64,000 bases of DNA, taken from Flavobacterium sp. UBA7680. GTDB lineage: Bacteria > Bacteroidota > Bacteroidia > Flavobacteriales > Flavobacteriaceae. Shown in pieces: positions 53,901 to 62,268 of the stretch (positions are counted from its first letter, which is position 1; the number at the start of each line of letters is the position of its first letter). Made by a program: the position numbers and the translations under genes. The notes under the pieces were generated by a model that was not told the origin of the DNA, did not search any database, and saw only the letters and a program-made list of their open reading frames with translations. The DNA is taken from contig NZ_DLHA01000028.1 in the NCBI RefSeq assembly GCF_002482975.1, positions 176,686 to 240,685 of the forward strand, given 5' to 3'.

Positions 53901-54180
53901 AACTTCCGTCAAAATCAGTGGTTGTTCCTCTTGATGATCCTTTCGGCAAAATGGTAACACCAATCATTGGCTGTCCTAATTCATCTAAAACAGTACCTTT
54001 AATTGTTATATCTGCTTCTGACTCTTTATTTATAATTTCTGATTTCTTATCATTTTCTGTAGAAGAAACCGCGCTTACTTTAAAAACAGAAACTATCAGA
54101 AATAAGACCGTGAGTAATGTCTTTAAATTAAATTTTATTTTCTGATAGTTACTGTATAGTAACTTGTTACTTTTTTTCAT
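50932..54180 (-). CDS. SusC/RagA family TonB-linked outer-membrane transporter
   Basis: A 1082-residue importer. After an unusually long basic N-terminus and hydrophobic signal core (about 20-40) follow a carboxypeptidase-regulatory-like domain (about 55-140), the RagA signature VVIGYGTQKKKNVLGAMSSV (about 145), the plug with IEVLKDASASAIYGARAANG and the barrel, ending in TYTVGIDLKF. Together with SusD it takes up oligosaccharides. Two LacI-type operators lie 354-390 bases upstream, leaving a long leader. Confidence 0.95.
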   Translation of the reverse strand: MKKSNKLLYSNYQKIKFNLKTLLTVLFLIVSVFKVSAVSSTENDKKSEIINKESEADITIKGTVLDELGQPMIGVTILPKGSSRGTTTDFDGSYTIVVPAATEALLFSYVGYETKEVAIAGQTTIKVSLVPSSKSLNEVIIVGYGTQKKKNVLGAMSSVKGETLTLSSAPSVLTALQGKVAGLQIVQNSAQPGGGFNIQIRGAGSINASNDPLVVIDGFPVTNLQQPGTGNRYDGGTQSILNSFNPNDIESIEVLKDASASAIYGARAANGVIMITTKKGKEGDVRVDYSGSYSYQKYNDSYEVLDLQEWMQLRNDAARENWEFINKVYPYSPKTLEEANAAPVNGIPFKRFYSDEQIRNAGKGTDWLGLVTRDGMVQQNNLSIRGGTKSTKYFLSGNLFNQEGIVKNSGLKRSTVHFSIDQKLTDYVTFGMNMTKSRIKNQNSQLGGDQFENSGIIRSAIQQSPNIAAIDEFGNYPINPDNALEPNPYSLLTITDEGVIDRTLTNFYAEIKPLKGLTARVQAGFDQGETSRGNYLPRTTLYGQLENGKATFNTQKKNDDLLDVILTYNTKIGDDNSFTFMAGYSQSTYRNERASLGNSNFITDAFLWHNMNAGAGTKLTTSSKNEDSYRSYFSRVNYSYKDKYLLTSTIRRDGVSFFAANKKYALFPSISVGWDVSQESFMKGITDYVSQLKLRFGYGSVGNSAGLSKGAFYAQPAYLNSDESIWTGVFASRLENPDLKWETTTEKNFGVDFELLNRRISGSVEVYERVVSDLLMEKPINSYHEINTVWANIGSTQTKGVEVTLTSKNIDTQDFKWNTTFTYSQYKTNWKERAPDWKPSVYMSYNDPVRAQYSQIADGIMQIGEVVPAQPDLYPGQIKIKDLNGFVRDASGNPVTDEKGVFLRTGAPDGKIDEADTVLLGSADPDFSAGLSNTIIWKNFQLNFVFNGMFGRKIVDQTDFTYGVTAVGVAQNGRNALRSVYDRWTPDNPTNTRPGSHFGYTQYGSGDFFMQNASFVRLQSVSLSYNFPQRWFGKYMQGAAIRLDGQNLFTITKYDGIDPETDGYAAAYPNVKTYTVGIDLKF

Positions 54181-54803
54181 ATTATTCTGGTTAGTTTAAT
54201 GGTTAATGTGAAAAGCAAACTTTGCGTGAGTAAAAATTGGTTAAGGCTTTTTCAAACACAAAGCGAAATGGGTCGGTTATGTTTTTTTTGAATTCATAAT
54301 TTTTGTCTGTTTTTTGTTTTTGTTTTCGTTTGGTTATTTTTCTTAATTGATATTCTTATTTTATTTTTTTTCTTTTAATAATCAGCCGCTTATTTATTTT
54401 TTAGGAAGTCCTTTTTTGAGTTTTAAAATTGATTTTTAAGCTTAAAAAAATGGATGAAAAAAAGCTGTTTTTTGACTTAACTATGGCTAAACTAAATAAT
54501 ATTTTTTAATAAACAATGGCAAAATCAAAAAAATGTGTTCGTGCACATGAAAAAAGTGTTTTCGAGCACATTTTTTAGAAAAAGTATTATTAAATTCTTA
54601 TCATTTTCAAATATTTATCTTGTAAGAATTTAAAAAATTGTCTAAAAAATTTTATTATCAATCGAAAACCAAATCATTTATTTTGATATCCATTTAATTA
54701 AAAATCGCAGTTAAATGATTTTTTTATTATTTTAAAATCAGCACTTTATTCGATTTAAAATAAAATTTATATTTAAACTGAGATCGATTTTTGAACGATT
54801 ATT
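54181..54803. other. Long intergenic region before susC with no gene
   Basis: This 623-base, very AT-rich gap holds the paired operators (54534-54570). The part between them and susC is T-rich on the plus strand, so a susC transcript would have a purine-rich leader of some 300 bases. I see no perfect -7 box; near fits are weak. No coding frame is supported. Confidence 0.6.
54534..54570. promoter_or_regulatory. Paired LacI-type operators upstream of susC
   Basis: Two 14-base sites TGTGTTCGTGCACA (54534-54547) and TGTTTTCGAGCACA (54557-54570), 23 bases apart. Both have the central CG of LacI/GalR operators. The same pair occurs before the lacI-type gene at 63413-63447. Confidence 0.8.
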
Positions 54804-56186
54804 TTACAGTAAATTTTTAATGACCGAGATAAATTTTTCTGCCAATTCATCTGCATTTTTCTGTGACTTACTTTCAGTATAAATTCTAATGATTGGTTCT
54901 GTATTTGATTTTCTCAAATGAACCCATTCTTCCTCAAAATCTATTTTAACTCCATCGATACAATTCGGGTTTTCATTTTTGAATTTCTGAGTGATTTTTT
55001 CCAAAATTTCATCGACATTAATTTCCGGTGTTAACTCAATTTTACTTTTGCTCATATAATAATCCGGATAACTTTCTCGAAGCGTTTTGCACGAAACTTT
55101 TTCATTTGCCAAATGCGATAAAAACAACGCAGTCCCAACTAATGAATCTCGTCCGTAATGTGATGCCGGATAAATAATTCCGCCGTTGCCTTCTCCGCCA
55201 ATAATGGCATTTGTGATTTTCATTAATTCGACAACATTTACTTCGCCAACCGCACTTGCCTGATATTTTCCTCCATGCTTTAAAGTAATATCTCGTAATG
55301 CTCTAGAAGAAGATAAATTAGAAACCGTATCGCCTTTTGTTTTTCCCAAAACATAATCGGCGCAGGCGACCAAAGTATATTCTTCGCCAAACATTGAACC
55401 GTCTTCGCAAATAATCGCCAGACGATCTACATCAGGATCAACCACAATTCCGAAATCTGCTTTTTCCGTTACGACCAATTCTGAAATATCAGTCAAATGT
55501 TCTTTTAAAGGTTCCGGATTATGCGGAAAATGGCCGTTTGGTTCGCAATATAATTTGATGCATTCTACTCCTAATTTTTCCAATAAACTCGGAATCGCAA
55601 TTCCGCCCGTAGAATTAACCGCATCAACAACTACTTTGAAGTTGGCGCTTTTAATCGCTTCAACATCAACTAAAGCTAATTTTAAAACTTCGTCAATGTG
55701 TTTTTCGATATAACCTTCCTTCTTTTCGTATTTTCCTAAATCATCGACTTCTGCAAATAGAAAATTTTCATCTTCGGCGATTTTCAGAATTTTTTCTCCA
55801 GCCTCGGCATTCAAAAATTCTCCTTTATGATTTAGTAATTTCAAAGCGTTCCATTGCTTCGGATTATGACTTGCTGTGATGATGATTCCACCATCTACTT
55901 TATCCAATGTTACGGCAACCTCAACAGTTGGCGTTGTTGATAAACCAATATCAACGACATTAATCCCTAAACCCGTAAGCGTATTCGAAACCAGATTACT
56001 GATCATTTCTCCCGAAATCCTAGCGTCTCTCCCTATAATTACGGTTAATGATTGATTTGAGTTTTCACTTTTAAGCCACATTCCGTAAGCTGCAGCAAAT
56101 TTGACAGCATTTACGGGAGTCAAATTTTCATTGACAACCCCGCCAATTGTGCCCCTTATTCCTGAAATTGATTTTATTAATGCCAT
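54804..56186 (-). CDS. glmM: Phosphoglucosamine / phospho-N-acetylglucosamine mutase
   Basis: A 460-residue alpha-D-phosphohexomutase from ATG 56186; the longer frame begins with TTG. The phosphoserine loop is TASHNPKQWNA (about 97-107), the metal loop DPDVDRLA and the phosphate-binding RKSNTEPIIRIY at the C-terminus. It moves phosphate between C1 and C6 of amino sugars. In this catabolic setting it may turn GlcNAc-1-phosphate into GlcNAc-6-phosphate, besides or instead of the biosynthetic GlmM reaction. It is the last gene before the operators of susC. Confidence 0.88.
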   Translation of the reverse strand: MALIKSISGIRGTIGGVVNENLTPVNAVKFAAAYGMWLKSENSNQSLTVIIGRDARISGEMISNLVSNTLTGLGINVVDIGLSTTPTVEVAVTLDKVDGGIIITASHNPKQWNALKLLNHKGEFLNAEAGEKILKIAEDENFLFAEVDDLGKYEKKEGYIEKHIDEVLKLALVDVEAIKSANFKVVVDAVNSTGGIAIPSLLEKLGVECIKLYCEPNGHFPHNPEPLKEHLTDISELVVTEKADFGIVVDPDVDRLAIICEDGSMFGEEYTLVACADYVLGKTKGDTVSNLSSSRALRDITLKHGGKYQASAVGEVNVVELMKITNAIIGGEGNGGIIYPASHYGRDSLVGTALFLSHLANEKVSCKTLRESYPDYYMSKSKIELTPEINVDEILEKITQKFKNENPNCIDGVKIDFEEEWVHLRKSNTEPIIRIYTESKSQKNADELAEKFISVIKNLL

Positions 56187-56404
56187 TTTGTGTATTATTT
56201 GTGCTGTAAAAAAAATTAACCGCAAAGCGCGCAAAGTTTTTACGCAAAGTTCACTAAGTAGTTTTTAGTTGAATTTTCAATTCAAAGTCCGCAAAGCTTT
56301 ATTTAAAAAGCAGTGTGTAATTTAAGTGCAGGTTTTAAAAATCTTTTTAATTCTTTTAATCTGTGGCAAAACTTAGTACCTCAGCATCTTAGAACCTCAG
56401 CAAC
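56187..56404. repeat. Repeat-containing gap between nagB-LmbE and glmM
   Basis: Short direct copies of CGCAAAG stand at 56221, 56230, 56243 and 56290, with a separate TTAGTACCTCAG/TTAGAACCTCAG doublet near 56370-56395. These look like remains of dispersed repeats. No gene and no clear promoter. Confidence 0.4.
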
Positions 56405-58333
56405 TTAAAAGTGCCATCTCACAAAAGCCTCCATTGCTGCATAACTTGAAAGTCCCATTTGTTGGTAGACTTGTGCGGTTTCTCTGTTTCGGTCTTCGGC
56501 TCTCTGCCAGAACTCTCTTGAATCTGTTCCCTGAAAAACAACACCGTCTTTTTGAGATTGGTGTTTGAAGATACCGTGGCGTTTTGCTAAAACCTGATCA
56601 GGGCTCATTGGAACTGCCATTTCAACTTCGTCAATTCCCCATTCCTGCCAAGCTCCTCTGTACAACCATAACCAGCAATCATTCATGAATGGTTTTGGTT
56701 TTAAAGCTTTTACAGCTTCAAAAATCGCATCCAGACAAACTTTGTGCGTACCGTGTGGGTCTGCTAAATCTCCTGCAGCGTAGATTTGGTGTGGTTTGAT
56801 TTTTTCAATTAAATCCATTGTCAATTGAATATCTTCCTGTCCGATTGGTTTCTTTTCGATAGTTCCGGTTTCATAAAACGGAAGTTCCATAAAATGAATC
56901 TGATCATCGGTTAATCCAACAAAATGACTTGTTGCTCTTGCCTCGCCTTTTCTGATTAATCCTTTGATGTATCTTACTTCGGGAATATCAATTTCACTGT
57001 TCTTTTTATTCTCTAAAAACGTTTGTGCTTTTTTATAAATGTTATCTGCTTCCTCGCTTTTGATGTTGAATTTTTCGTTGTAATCAATCACGAATCTTGC
57101 AAAACGCAACGCTTCATCATCCGCAACAGCGATATTTCCTGACGTTTGGTATGCCACGTGAACTTCATGTCCCTGCTCCTGCAGACGCATAAATGTTCCC
57201 CCCATACTGATAATATCATCATCCGGATGCGGACTAAAAATCAATACACGTTTTTTTGTCGGTTCTGCTCTTTCAGGACGATTGGTGTCTTCCGCATTTG
57301 GTTTTCCACCCGGCCAGCCCGTGATTGTGTTTTGAAGTTTATTGAATATTTTAATATTAATGTCGTATGCAGGACCAGAATCTGCCAGTAAATCACTCAT
57401 TCCGTTTTCGATATAATCGGCATCGGTAAGCATTAAAATTGGTTTTTTAAGATCAAGTGCCAATCCTAAAACTGCTTTACGAGTTAATTTATCTGTCCAG
57501 ACAATTTTTTCTACCAGCCAAGGTTTATTGATTCTCGTTAATTTTGAAGAAGCTTCTTTATCTAAAATAAAAACAGCATCATCATGTTCCTGTAAAAAAG
57601 AAGCCGGAACTCGGTTGGTAACTTCGTCTTCAACAGATCTTTTTACAATATTTGCTTTTCCTTCTCCCCAAGCCAGTAAAATAACTCTTTTGGCTTCCAT
57701 GATTTTTTTTACTCCAAGCGTAATTGCTGTTCTTGGTGTATTATTTAATCCGAAGAAATCCTTGCTTGCGGCAACTCTTGTAATATGATCTAAAGCGACT
57801 AATCTTGTTTTTGAGTTTTGAAGCGAACCTGATTCATTAAAACCAATATGTCCGTTTCCACCAATTCCCAAAATCTGCAAATCGATTCCGCCAAGAGCTT
57901 CGATTTTTGCTTCATATTCGTGGCAGTAATCTGCAATTTGTTCTTTTGTTAAAAGTCCGTCTGGAACGTGCGCGTTTTCAGGTAAAATATCAACGTGGTC
58001 AAACAACAGTTCTTTCATAAAACGAACATAACTGTTTATTGAATTTGGTTCCATCGGATAATATTCATCCAAGTTAAAACTAATTACGTTTTTAAAACTC
58101 AATCCTTCTTCTTTATGAAGTCTTACCAATTCTGCATACAATCCTTTTGGAGAAGAACCTGTTGCTAAACCTAAAATACAAGGTTTGTTTTCTTTTTGTT
58201 TCGACTGGATTAAAGCTGCAATTTCCTGTGCAACGGCTTTTGAAGCTTCGCCTGAATTTTCAAAAACAACGGTGTTGATGTTTTCGAAGCGTTTTTCAAA
58301 ACCAGTTGCTTTGTCTATTTTACTTTTTAACAT
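56405..58333 (-). CDS. nagB: Glucosamine-6-phosphate deaminase fused to a LmbE/PIG-L deacetylase domain
   Basis: A 642-residue two-domain protein from ATG 58333; an ATG at 58396 is possible but gives a non-family extension. The NagB part (to about 265) has LATGSSPKGLY, FNLDEYYP (catalytic Asp) and GIGGNGHIGFNE. The C-terminal part (about 370-640) has the PIG-L/LmbE zinc motif HPDDD near 390 and a later PHGTH. NagB converts glucosamine 6-phosphate to fructose 6-phosphate and ammonia. The LmbE domain could do the preceding N-deacetylation, as no separate nagA is in view. Fusions of this kind are known in Bacteroidota. Confidence 0.9.
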   Translation of the reverse strand: MLKSKIDKATGFEKRFENINTVVFENSGEASKAVAQEIAALIQSKQKENKPCILGLATGSSPKGLYAELVRLHKEEGLSFKNVISFNLDEYYPMEPNSINSYVRFMKELLFDHVDILPENAHVPDGLLTKEQIADYCHEYEAKIEALGGIDLQILGIGGNGHIGFNESGSLQNSKTRLVALDHITRVAASKDFFGLNNTPRTAITLGVKKIMEAKRVILLAWGEGKANIVKRSVEDEVTNRVPASFLQEHDDAVFILDKEASSKLTRINKPWLVEKIVWTDKLTRKAVLGLALDLKKPILMLTDADYIENGMSDLLADSGPAYDINIKIFNKLQNTITGWPGGKPNAEDTNRPERAEPTKKRVLIFSPHPDDDIISMGGTFMRLQEQGHEVHVAYQTSGNIAVADDEALRFARFVIDYNEKFNIKSEEADNIYKKAQTFLENKKNSEIDIPEVRYIKGLIRKGEARATSHFVGLTDDQIHFMELPFYETGTIEKKPIGQEDIQLTMDLIEKIKPHQIYAAGDLADPHGTHKVCLDAIFEAVKALKPKPFMNDCWLWLYRGAWQEWGIDEVEMAVPMSPDQVLAKRHGIFKHQSQKDGVVFQGTDSREFWQRAEDRNRETAQVYQQMGLSSYAAMEAFVRWHF

Positions 58334-58480
58334 TGTGGATATTTTTAATATGTTTTTGATTAATTTTTTGAATGCCTTTTGGGTTAAAAAAGGCATGAGT
58401 TGAGCTGGAGCACTTCAATTTGGGTGTTTGAGTGCTTTTTTATGTTGAAATGAAATGTTTGTGTTTATTGAAGTTCTACG

Positions 58481-58586
58481 CAATCTTGTCATCTCGACGA
58501 AGGAGAGATCGCACTAGAAACTCCGCAAAATAAGTCGTCAATCTTTGTCGAGTTACGTGTGCGATTTCTCGTTCCTCGAAATGACA
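58481..58586. repeat. MITE-like element with TTGTCAT...GAGATCGCAC ends
   Basis: About 105 bases with long imperfect terminal inverted repeats of about 38 bases: the left TTGTCATCTCGACGAAGGAG and the right end, read on the other strand, TTGTCATTTCGAGGAACGAG. The repeats continue to GATCGCAC and AACTC. Only about 25 bases separate the arms. It has no coding frame and has the look of a mobile non-coding unit. Confidence 0.7.
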
Positions 58587-58619
58587 AACTTTGTCAAAGT
58601 TTGAAACTTTGACAAAGTT
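58587..58619. repeat. AACTTTGTCAAAG hairpin repeat, copy 2
   Basis: An identical copy of the 33-base inverted repeat at 40299-40331, placed against the right end of the preceding element and just behind the transporter stop. Confidence 0.7.
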
Positions 58620-58632
58620 CTCACTTACGATT

Positions 58633-60006
58633 TTACCATTTCCTGTATTTATGCCCTTTAAAAGCAAAAAACACAATCATTAAATAGGCTGGCAATAATA
58701 TTAAATACGCTAATTGATTTCCGCTTTTTGCTGTTTGGGTGATTCCTTCGGCTGTATTTGAGGTATTGATTGTATCGGCAAGAAGACCGTAAAATAATGG
58801 AAAAACAGCTCCGCCAATAATTCCCATAATTAGAATTGCGCCTCCAATTTTTGTGTATCCGCCTAAATCCTGAAGCGCCATTGGCCAAATCGCCGGCCAG
58901 CAAAGTGCATTTGCTAAACCTAATAAAGCAACCAGAATAATTATCAACGGCAATTGTGGAATTCCTGGTAACTGAATCATAATTTTAGGAGAAAGTATTA
59001 CGATTAATGAAACCAAAATAAGTCCTAAAAATCCGGATACTTTTAAGGCAGAAACCTGCGAAACGTATTTTGGAATCAACGTAATTCCCAGAATATAGCC
59101 GATAACCATAAAAGTCATGGTGAAAGAAGTTAGTTTTAAGTAAAAAGAACCGCTTTCGCCATAAACTCCCAATTGTTTTCCGAATCCGCCAATGGAATCT
59201 CCGGCCAAAACTTCTGCAGCGATGTAAACCATTAAAGTAATTACGCCAAAAACCAATTGCGGATGCTTGAACGCTTGTTTTATTTGTTTGAAAATGCTTA
59301 AATGTTCTACTTGCCCTTCATCGTCTAAATTGATTTCCGGAAGCGGTGAAAATTTTACCAAAACAGCTAAAACCACCATAATCACTGCCATATAAATATA
59401 CGGCGTCTGCAATTGCAAAGCCAACGCATCTAAAGCACTTTCTTTTTGTACAGCAGTCATAACGGCAATTTTATCGGCAGAATAATCTCCAATATTGGAT
59501 AAAACCAAAGAAGTTAATAATAACGGCGCCAGAAAACCTGCCAATTTATTTGCAATTCCTAAAACACTGATTCTGGCTGCGGCACTTTCACGCGGACCAA
59601 TCACCACTACATACGGATTTGCTGCTGTCTGTAAAACGGCTAAACCTGTTCCCATTACAAATAATGCGATGAGGAAAAATCCAAAAGTTCTTGACGCTGC
59701 GGCGGGATAAAATAAAAGTGCCCCGACAGCAATCACGCCTAATCCTAGTGAAATTCCATTTTTGTAACCTACTTTTTCGATTAAAAATGAAGACGGAATC
59801 GCCATTACAAAATAGGCAATATAAAAGGCAAACGTCACAAAATACGATTGTGATTCGGTTAGTTCACACGCTAATTTAAAAAATGGAATCAGCGGCCCGT
59901 TTAACCAGGTTACGAATCCAAAAATAAAAAACAAAGAGGTTAAAATAACCATGGGAATCAAAGTGCTGTTTTGCTCTTTTTTTAAGGTAAGATCGATTTG
60001 TGACAT
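58633..60006 (-). CDS. FucP/NagP-type sugar MFS transporter
   Basis: A 457-residue inner-membrane proton symporter with about twelve helices. LFFIFGFVTWLNGPLIPFFK in the first helix (18-37) and the GTGLAVLQTAANPYV segment match the FucP/GluP/NagP group. NagP carries N-acetylglucosamine in other bacteria. Here the salvage neighbours make GalNAc and/or GlcNAc the likely substrate. It lies between the epimerase and nagB genes in the same direction. Confidence 0.88.
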   Translation of the reverse strand: MSQIDLTLKKEQNSTLIPMVILTSLFFIFGFVTWLNGPLIPFFKLACELTESQSYFVTFAFYIAYFVMAIPSSFLIEKVGYKNGISLGLGVIAVGALLFYPAAASRTFGFFLIALFVMGTGLAVLQTAANPYVVVIGPRESAAARISVLGIANKLAGFLAPLLLTSLVLSNIGDYSADKIAVMTAVQKESALDALALQLQTPYIYMAVIMVVLAVLVKFSPLPEINLDDEGQVEHLSIFKQIKQAFKHPQLVFGVITLMVYIAAEVLAGDSIGGFGKQLGVYGESGSFYLKLTSFTMTFMVIGYILGITLIPKYVSQVSALKVSGFLGLILVSLIVILSPKIMIQLPGIPQLPLIIILVALLGLANALCWPAIWPMALQDLGGYTKIGGAILIMGIIGGAVFPLFYGLLADTINTSNTAEGITQTAKSGNQLAYLILLPAYLMIVFFAFKGHKYRKW

Positions 60007-60046
60007 ATTTTTGGTTTTTGATTGGTTTGTCTTTTGTTGGTTATAA

Positions 60047-60185
60047 TTTTAACACATAGGAACATAGTTTTTTGTTGCGCTTAAAGGCGTTTCACTTGCA
60101 TCAACAAACATAGCTATGTGAGGAAACTTGTTTCTTTGGTATTCTTTTTTATACACATTTAAACCTATGTTTCTATGTGTTTAAA
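60047..60185. repeat. AACACATAGGAACATAG element, copy 2
   Basis: About 139 bases with ends TTTTAACACATAGGAACATA and CTATGTTTCTATGTGTTTAA, plus the inner GGCGTTTCACTTG and AACAAACATAG shared with the copy at 46851-46990. It also lies directly before a membrane-protein gene of the same locus and in the same orientation. Confidence 0.65.
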
Positions 60186-60231
60186 TATTGTCATGCATTA
60201 TAAATTGGTTACTTATATTTTGGTCAAAAAA

Positions 60232-61158
60232 TTATTTGCTGACTAATTCCTGATGGTAAAAAAGAATAGTTTCTTCTAATGCCTGATCAATTGTATATTC
60301 TGGTTTAAAACCTAACTGATTGAATTTTTCAGGATTGGCTTTTGAATGTTTGATATCGCCAGGTCTTTCGTCTAAAAATTTGATCTGAGATTTAGAATTG
60401 GTGATTTTTATAATTTTTTCAGCCAGTTCTAAAACCGATGTACTGTGTCCTAAAGCAACATTATACGTTTCATTTCCTTTTTGCGAAGCGAGAATATTCG
60501 CTTTTACTACATCTTTTACATAAATAAAATCTCTGGTCTGCGAACCGTCTCCGTAAATAGTTATGGGTTCGTTTTGAAGTGCTTTATTGATAAAAATGGG
60601 AACCGCCGCCGCATAAGCCGATTCTGGATTTTGACGCGGACCAAAAACGTTGAAATATCTTAAAGAAGCCGTTGGAACCTGATATTGGTCTAAATACATT
60701 TTTAAGTAATATTCACCGTCTAATTTTGTTATTGCATATGGCGTCATTGGTTCGGGAAACATCGTTTCTACTTTTGGTAAAACCGGATTGTTACCATAAT
60801 TGGCTGCCGATGTTGACAATACAACTTTACAATCGGTATTATTTTTTGCTGCTTCGAGAATATTTATTGTTCCAATGGTATTGATTTCGATACATTCTTT
60901 GATTTTCAAAAGTGATTCTGGAACGCTTACTAAAGCTGCTAAATGAAAAACACCGCTTGCTCCGCTTATCACTTCATTGACCAAATTTTCGTCTCGAATG
61001 TCGCCTTTTACAAATTCAACATTTAATCCGTTTAGGTTGTGTTCGAATCCCGTTCTAAGACTATCAAGTATCAAAACTTGGTGTCCTTGATTGGATAAAT
61101 GTTCGGCAATATGGCTTCCTATAAAACCGGCACCTCCGGTAATTACATATTTTTTCAT
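60232..61158 (-). CDS. NAD-dependent UDP-sugar 4-epimerase-like protein
   Basis: A 308-residue extended SDR. GGAGFIGSH (8-16), the Ser/Tyr/Lys set in STSAANYG and PYAITK, and the nucleotide-sugar segments NVFGPRQNPESAYAAAVP and GDGSQTRDFIYVKDV are as in WbpP/GalE-type epimerases. In a locus with a GalNAc kinase and nucleotidyltransferase, the likely step is UDP-GalNAc to UDP-GlcNAc. It starts 5 bases after the kinase stop. Confidence 0.85.
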   Translation of the reverse strand: MKKYVITGGAGFIGSHIAEHLSNQGHQVLILDSLRTGFEHNLNGLNVEFVKGDIRDENLVNEVISGASGVFHLAALVSVPESLLKIKECIEINTIGTINILEAAKNNTDCKVVLSTSAANYGNNPVLPKVETMFPEPMTPYAITKLDGEYYLKMYLDQYQVPTASLRYFNVFGPRQNPESAYAAAVPIFINKALQNEPITIYGDGSQTRDFIYVKDVVKANILASQKGNETYNVALGHSTSVLELAEKIIKITNSKSQIKFLDERPGDIKHSKANPEKFNQLGFKPEYTIDQALEETILFYHQELVSK

Positions 61159-61163
61159 CTTTT

Positions 61164-62267
61164 TTATTTTAATGATCCAATGAAATTCAAATTATAATCT
61201 TCCATTTCTCTGAATTGTTCGGTAAGGCTTTCAATTAACTTAAATTGGTTTCTTGAACGATCTAAATTATGTTCGGGATATTCTGTTTTATAATACACAT
61301 CATCATTTAGAAAATCGGTTAAAAAACGAAGCGCCATTATAAAAGTCATTGTCTTTGCACCAAGCGGAAGATATTTTATTTCCAATGTCGAAAGCGATGA
61401 ATTTGTTTTCTCCAAAAATCCTTTTACATACGCTTTATAAAACTCTAAATTGAAATTTACCAAATCGAGATTTTGTTCGTCTTCGGCCGCTGTGTTGCAG
61501 ATTGTTCTGATCGCATCTCCAAAATCATAATGAATAATTCCCGGCATAACGGTATCTGTATCAATCACACAAAGTCCTTTTTTGTTTTGGTCAAAAAGTG
61601 CGTTGGAGATTTTTGTATCATTGTGCGTAACTCTAAGTTTTATTTTTTTAGCGTCTTTTAGATTTTGAAGAATATGCATTTCTTCTTTTAAATCCTGAAC
61701 ATTTTGAATTAAGATTTTTGCCTGCTCAATTCTTTGTTCCGAAGCTTCTTTTAAAGCCGTATCAAACTGAGAATAACGAAATGCCATATTATGGAAATTC
61801 GGAATTACTTCTGTCAATTTTCTGGCGTCAAAATCACTGGTAAGATTTAAAAATTCTCCGAAAAGTTTTCCGCCTTCGTATGCAATTTCTTCATTGTTTA
61901 CAGTTTCAAAAGTCAGACTTCCTTCAATATAAACCATTACATTCCAGAAATTTCCATCTTTATCCTGATAATAAAAAATGCCTTTTTTTGTTCCGATAAA
62001 AGTTAAAACCCTGCGCTTTAATTCGGCTTCAGATAGATCTTTTAATTTTTTCTGCAAATGTTTACTAACGCTTACTTTATTAGCAATTAATCCCGGCACA
62101 TCTTTAAAAACGCCTTCGTTAATACGCTGCAAAATAAATTGTTTACCACTTTGAGTCGTTAGTAAATAGGTGTCATTAATATGACCGGAAGACAGTTCTT
62201 CGAAGGTTTTAAAAACCTCGATATGGTCAAACTGTTCGAATATAAATTTTAGTTGTTCGGCTGTCAT
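61164..62267 (-). CDS. nahK: N-acetylhexosamine 1-kinase-like phosphotransferase
   Basis: A 367-residue member of the aminoglycoside phosphotransferase fold. The Brenner-type loop is VTHNDTKISNALFD (about 212-225) and the metal loop VIDTDTVMPG (about 235-244), both characteristic of NahK, which makes GlcNAc-1-phosphate or GalNAc-1-phosphate from ATP. The gene is one base away from the nucleotidyltransferase stop. Legacy annotation as a desulfatase would be wrong for these motifs. Whether it prefers GalNAc or GlcNAc is unknown. Confidence 0.83.
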   Translation of the reverse strand: MTAEQLKFIFEQFDHIEVFKTFEELSSGHINDTYLLTTQSGKQFILQRINEGVFKDVPGLIANKVSVSKHLQKKLKDLSEAELKRRVLTFIGTKKGIFYYQDKDGNFWNVMVYIEGSLTFETVNNEEIAYEGGKLFGEFLNLTSDFDARKLTEVIPNFHNMAFRYSQFDTALKEASEQRIEQAKILIQNVQDLKEEMHILQNLKDAKKIKLRVTHNDTKISNALFDQNKKGLCVIDTDTVMPGIIHYDFGDAIRTICNTAAEDEQNLDLVNFNLEFYKAYVKGFLEKTNSSLSTLEIKYLPLGAKTMTFIMALRFLTDFLNDDVYYKTEYPEHNLDRSRNQFKLIESLTEQFREMEDYNLNFIGSLK

Positions 62268-62268
62268 A

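Noticed and set aside
54181..54803. Riboswitch in the long susC leader
   Set aside because: No known riboswitch core is recognisable; the region is T-rich on the plus strand and lacks stable long stems apart from the operators.
61164..62267. Sulfatase-type (mucin desulfatase) function for the NahK-like protein
   Set aside because: It has no sulfatase motif and instead has the HNDTK and DTDTVMPG loops of the phosphotransferase fold.
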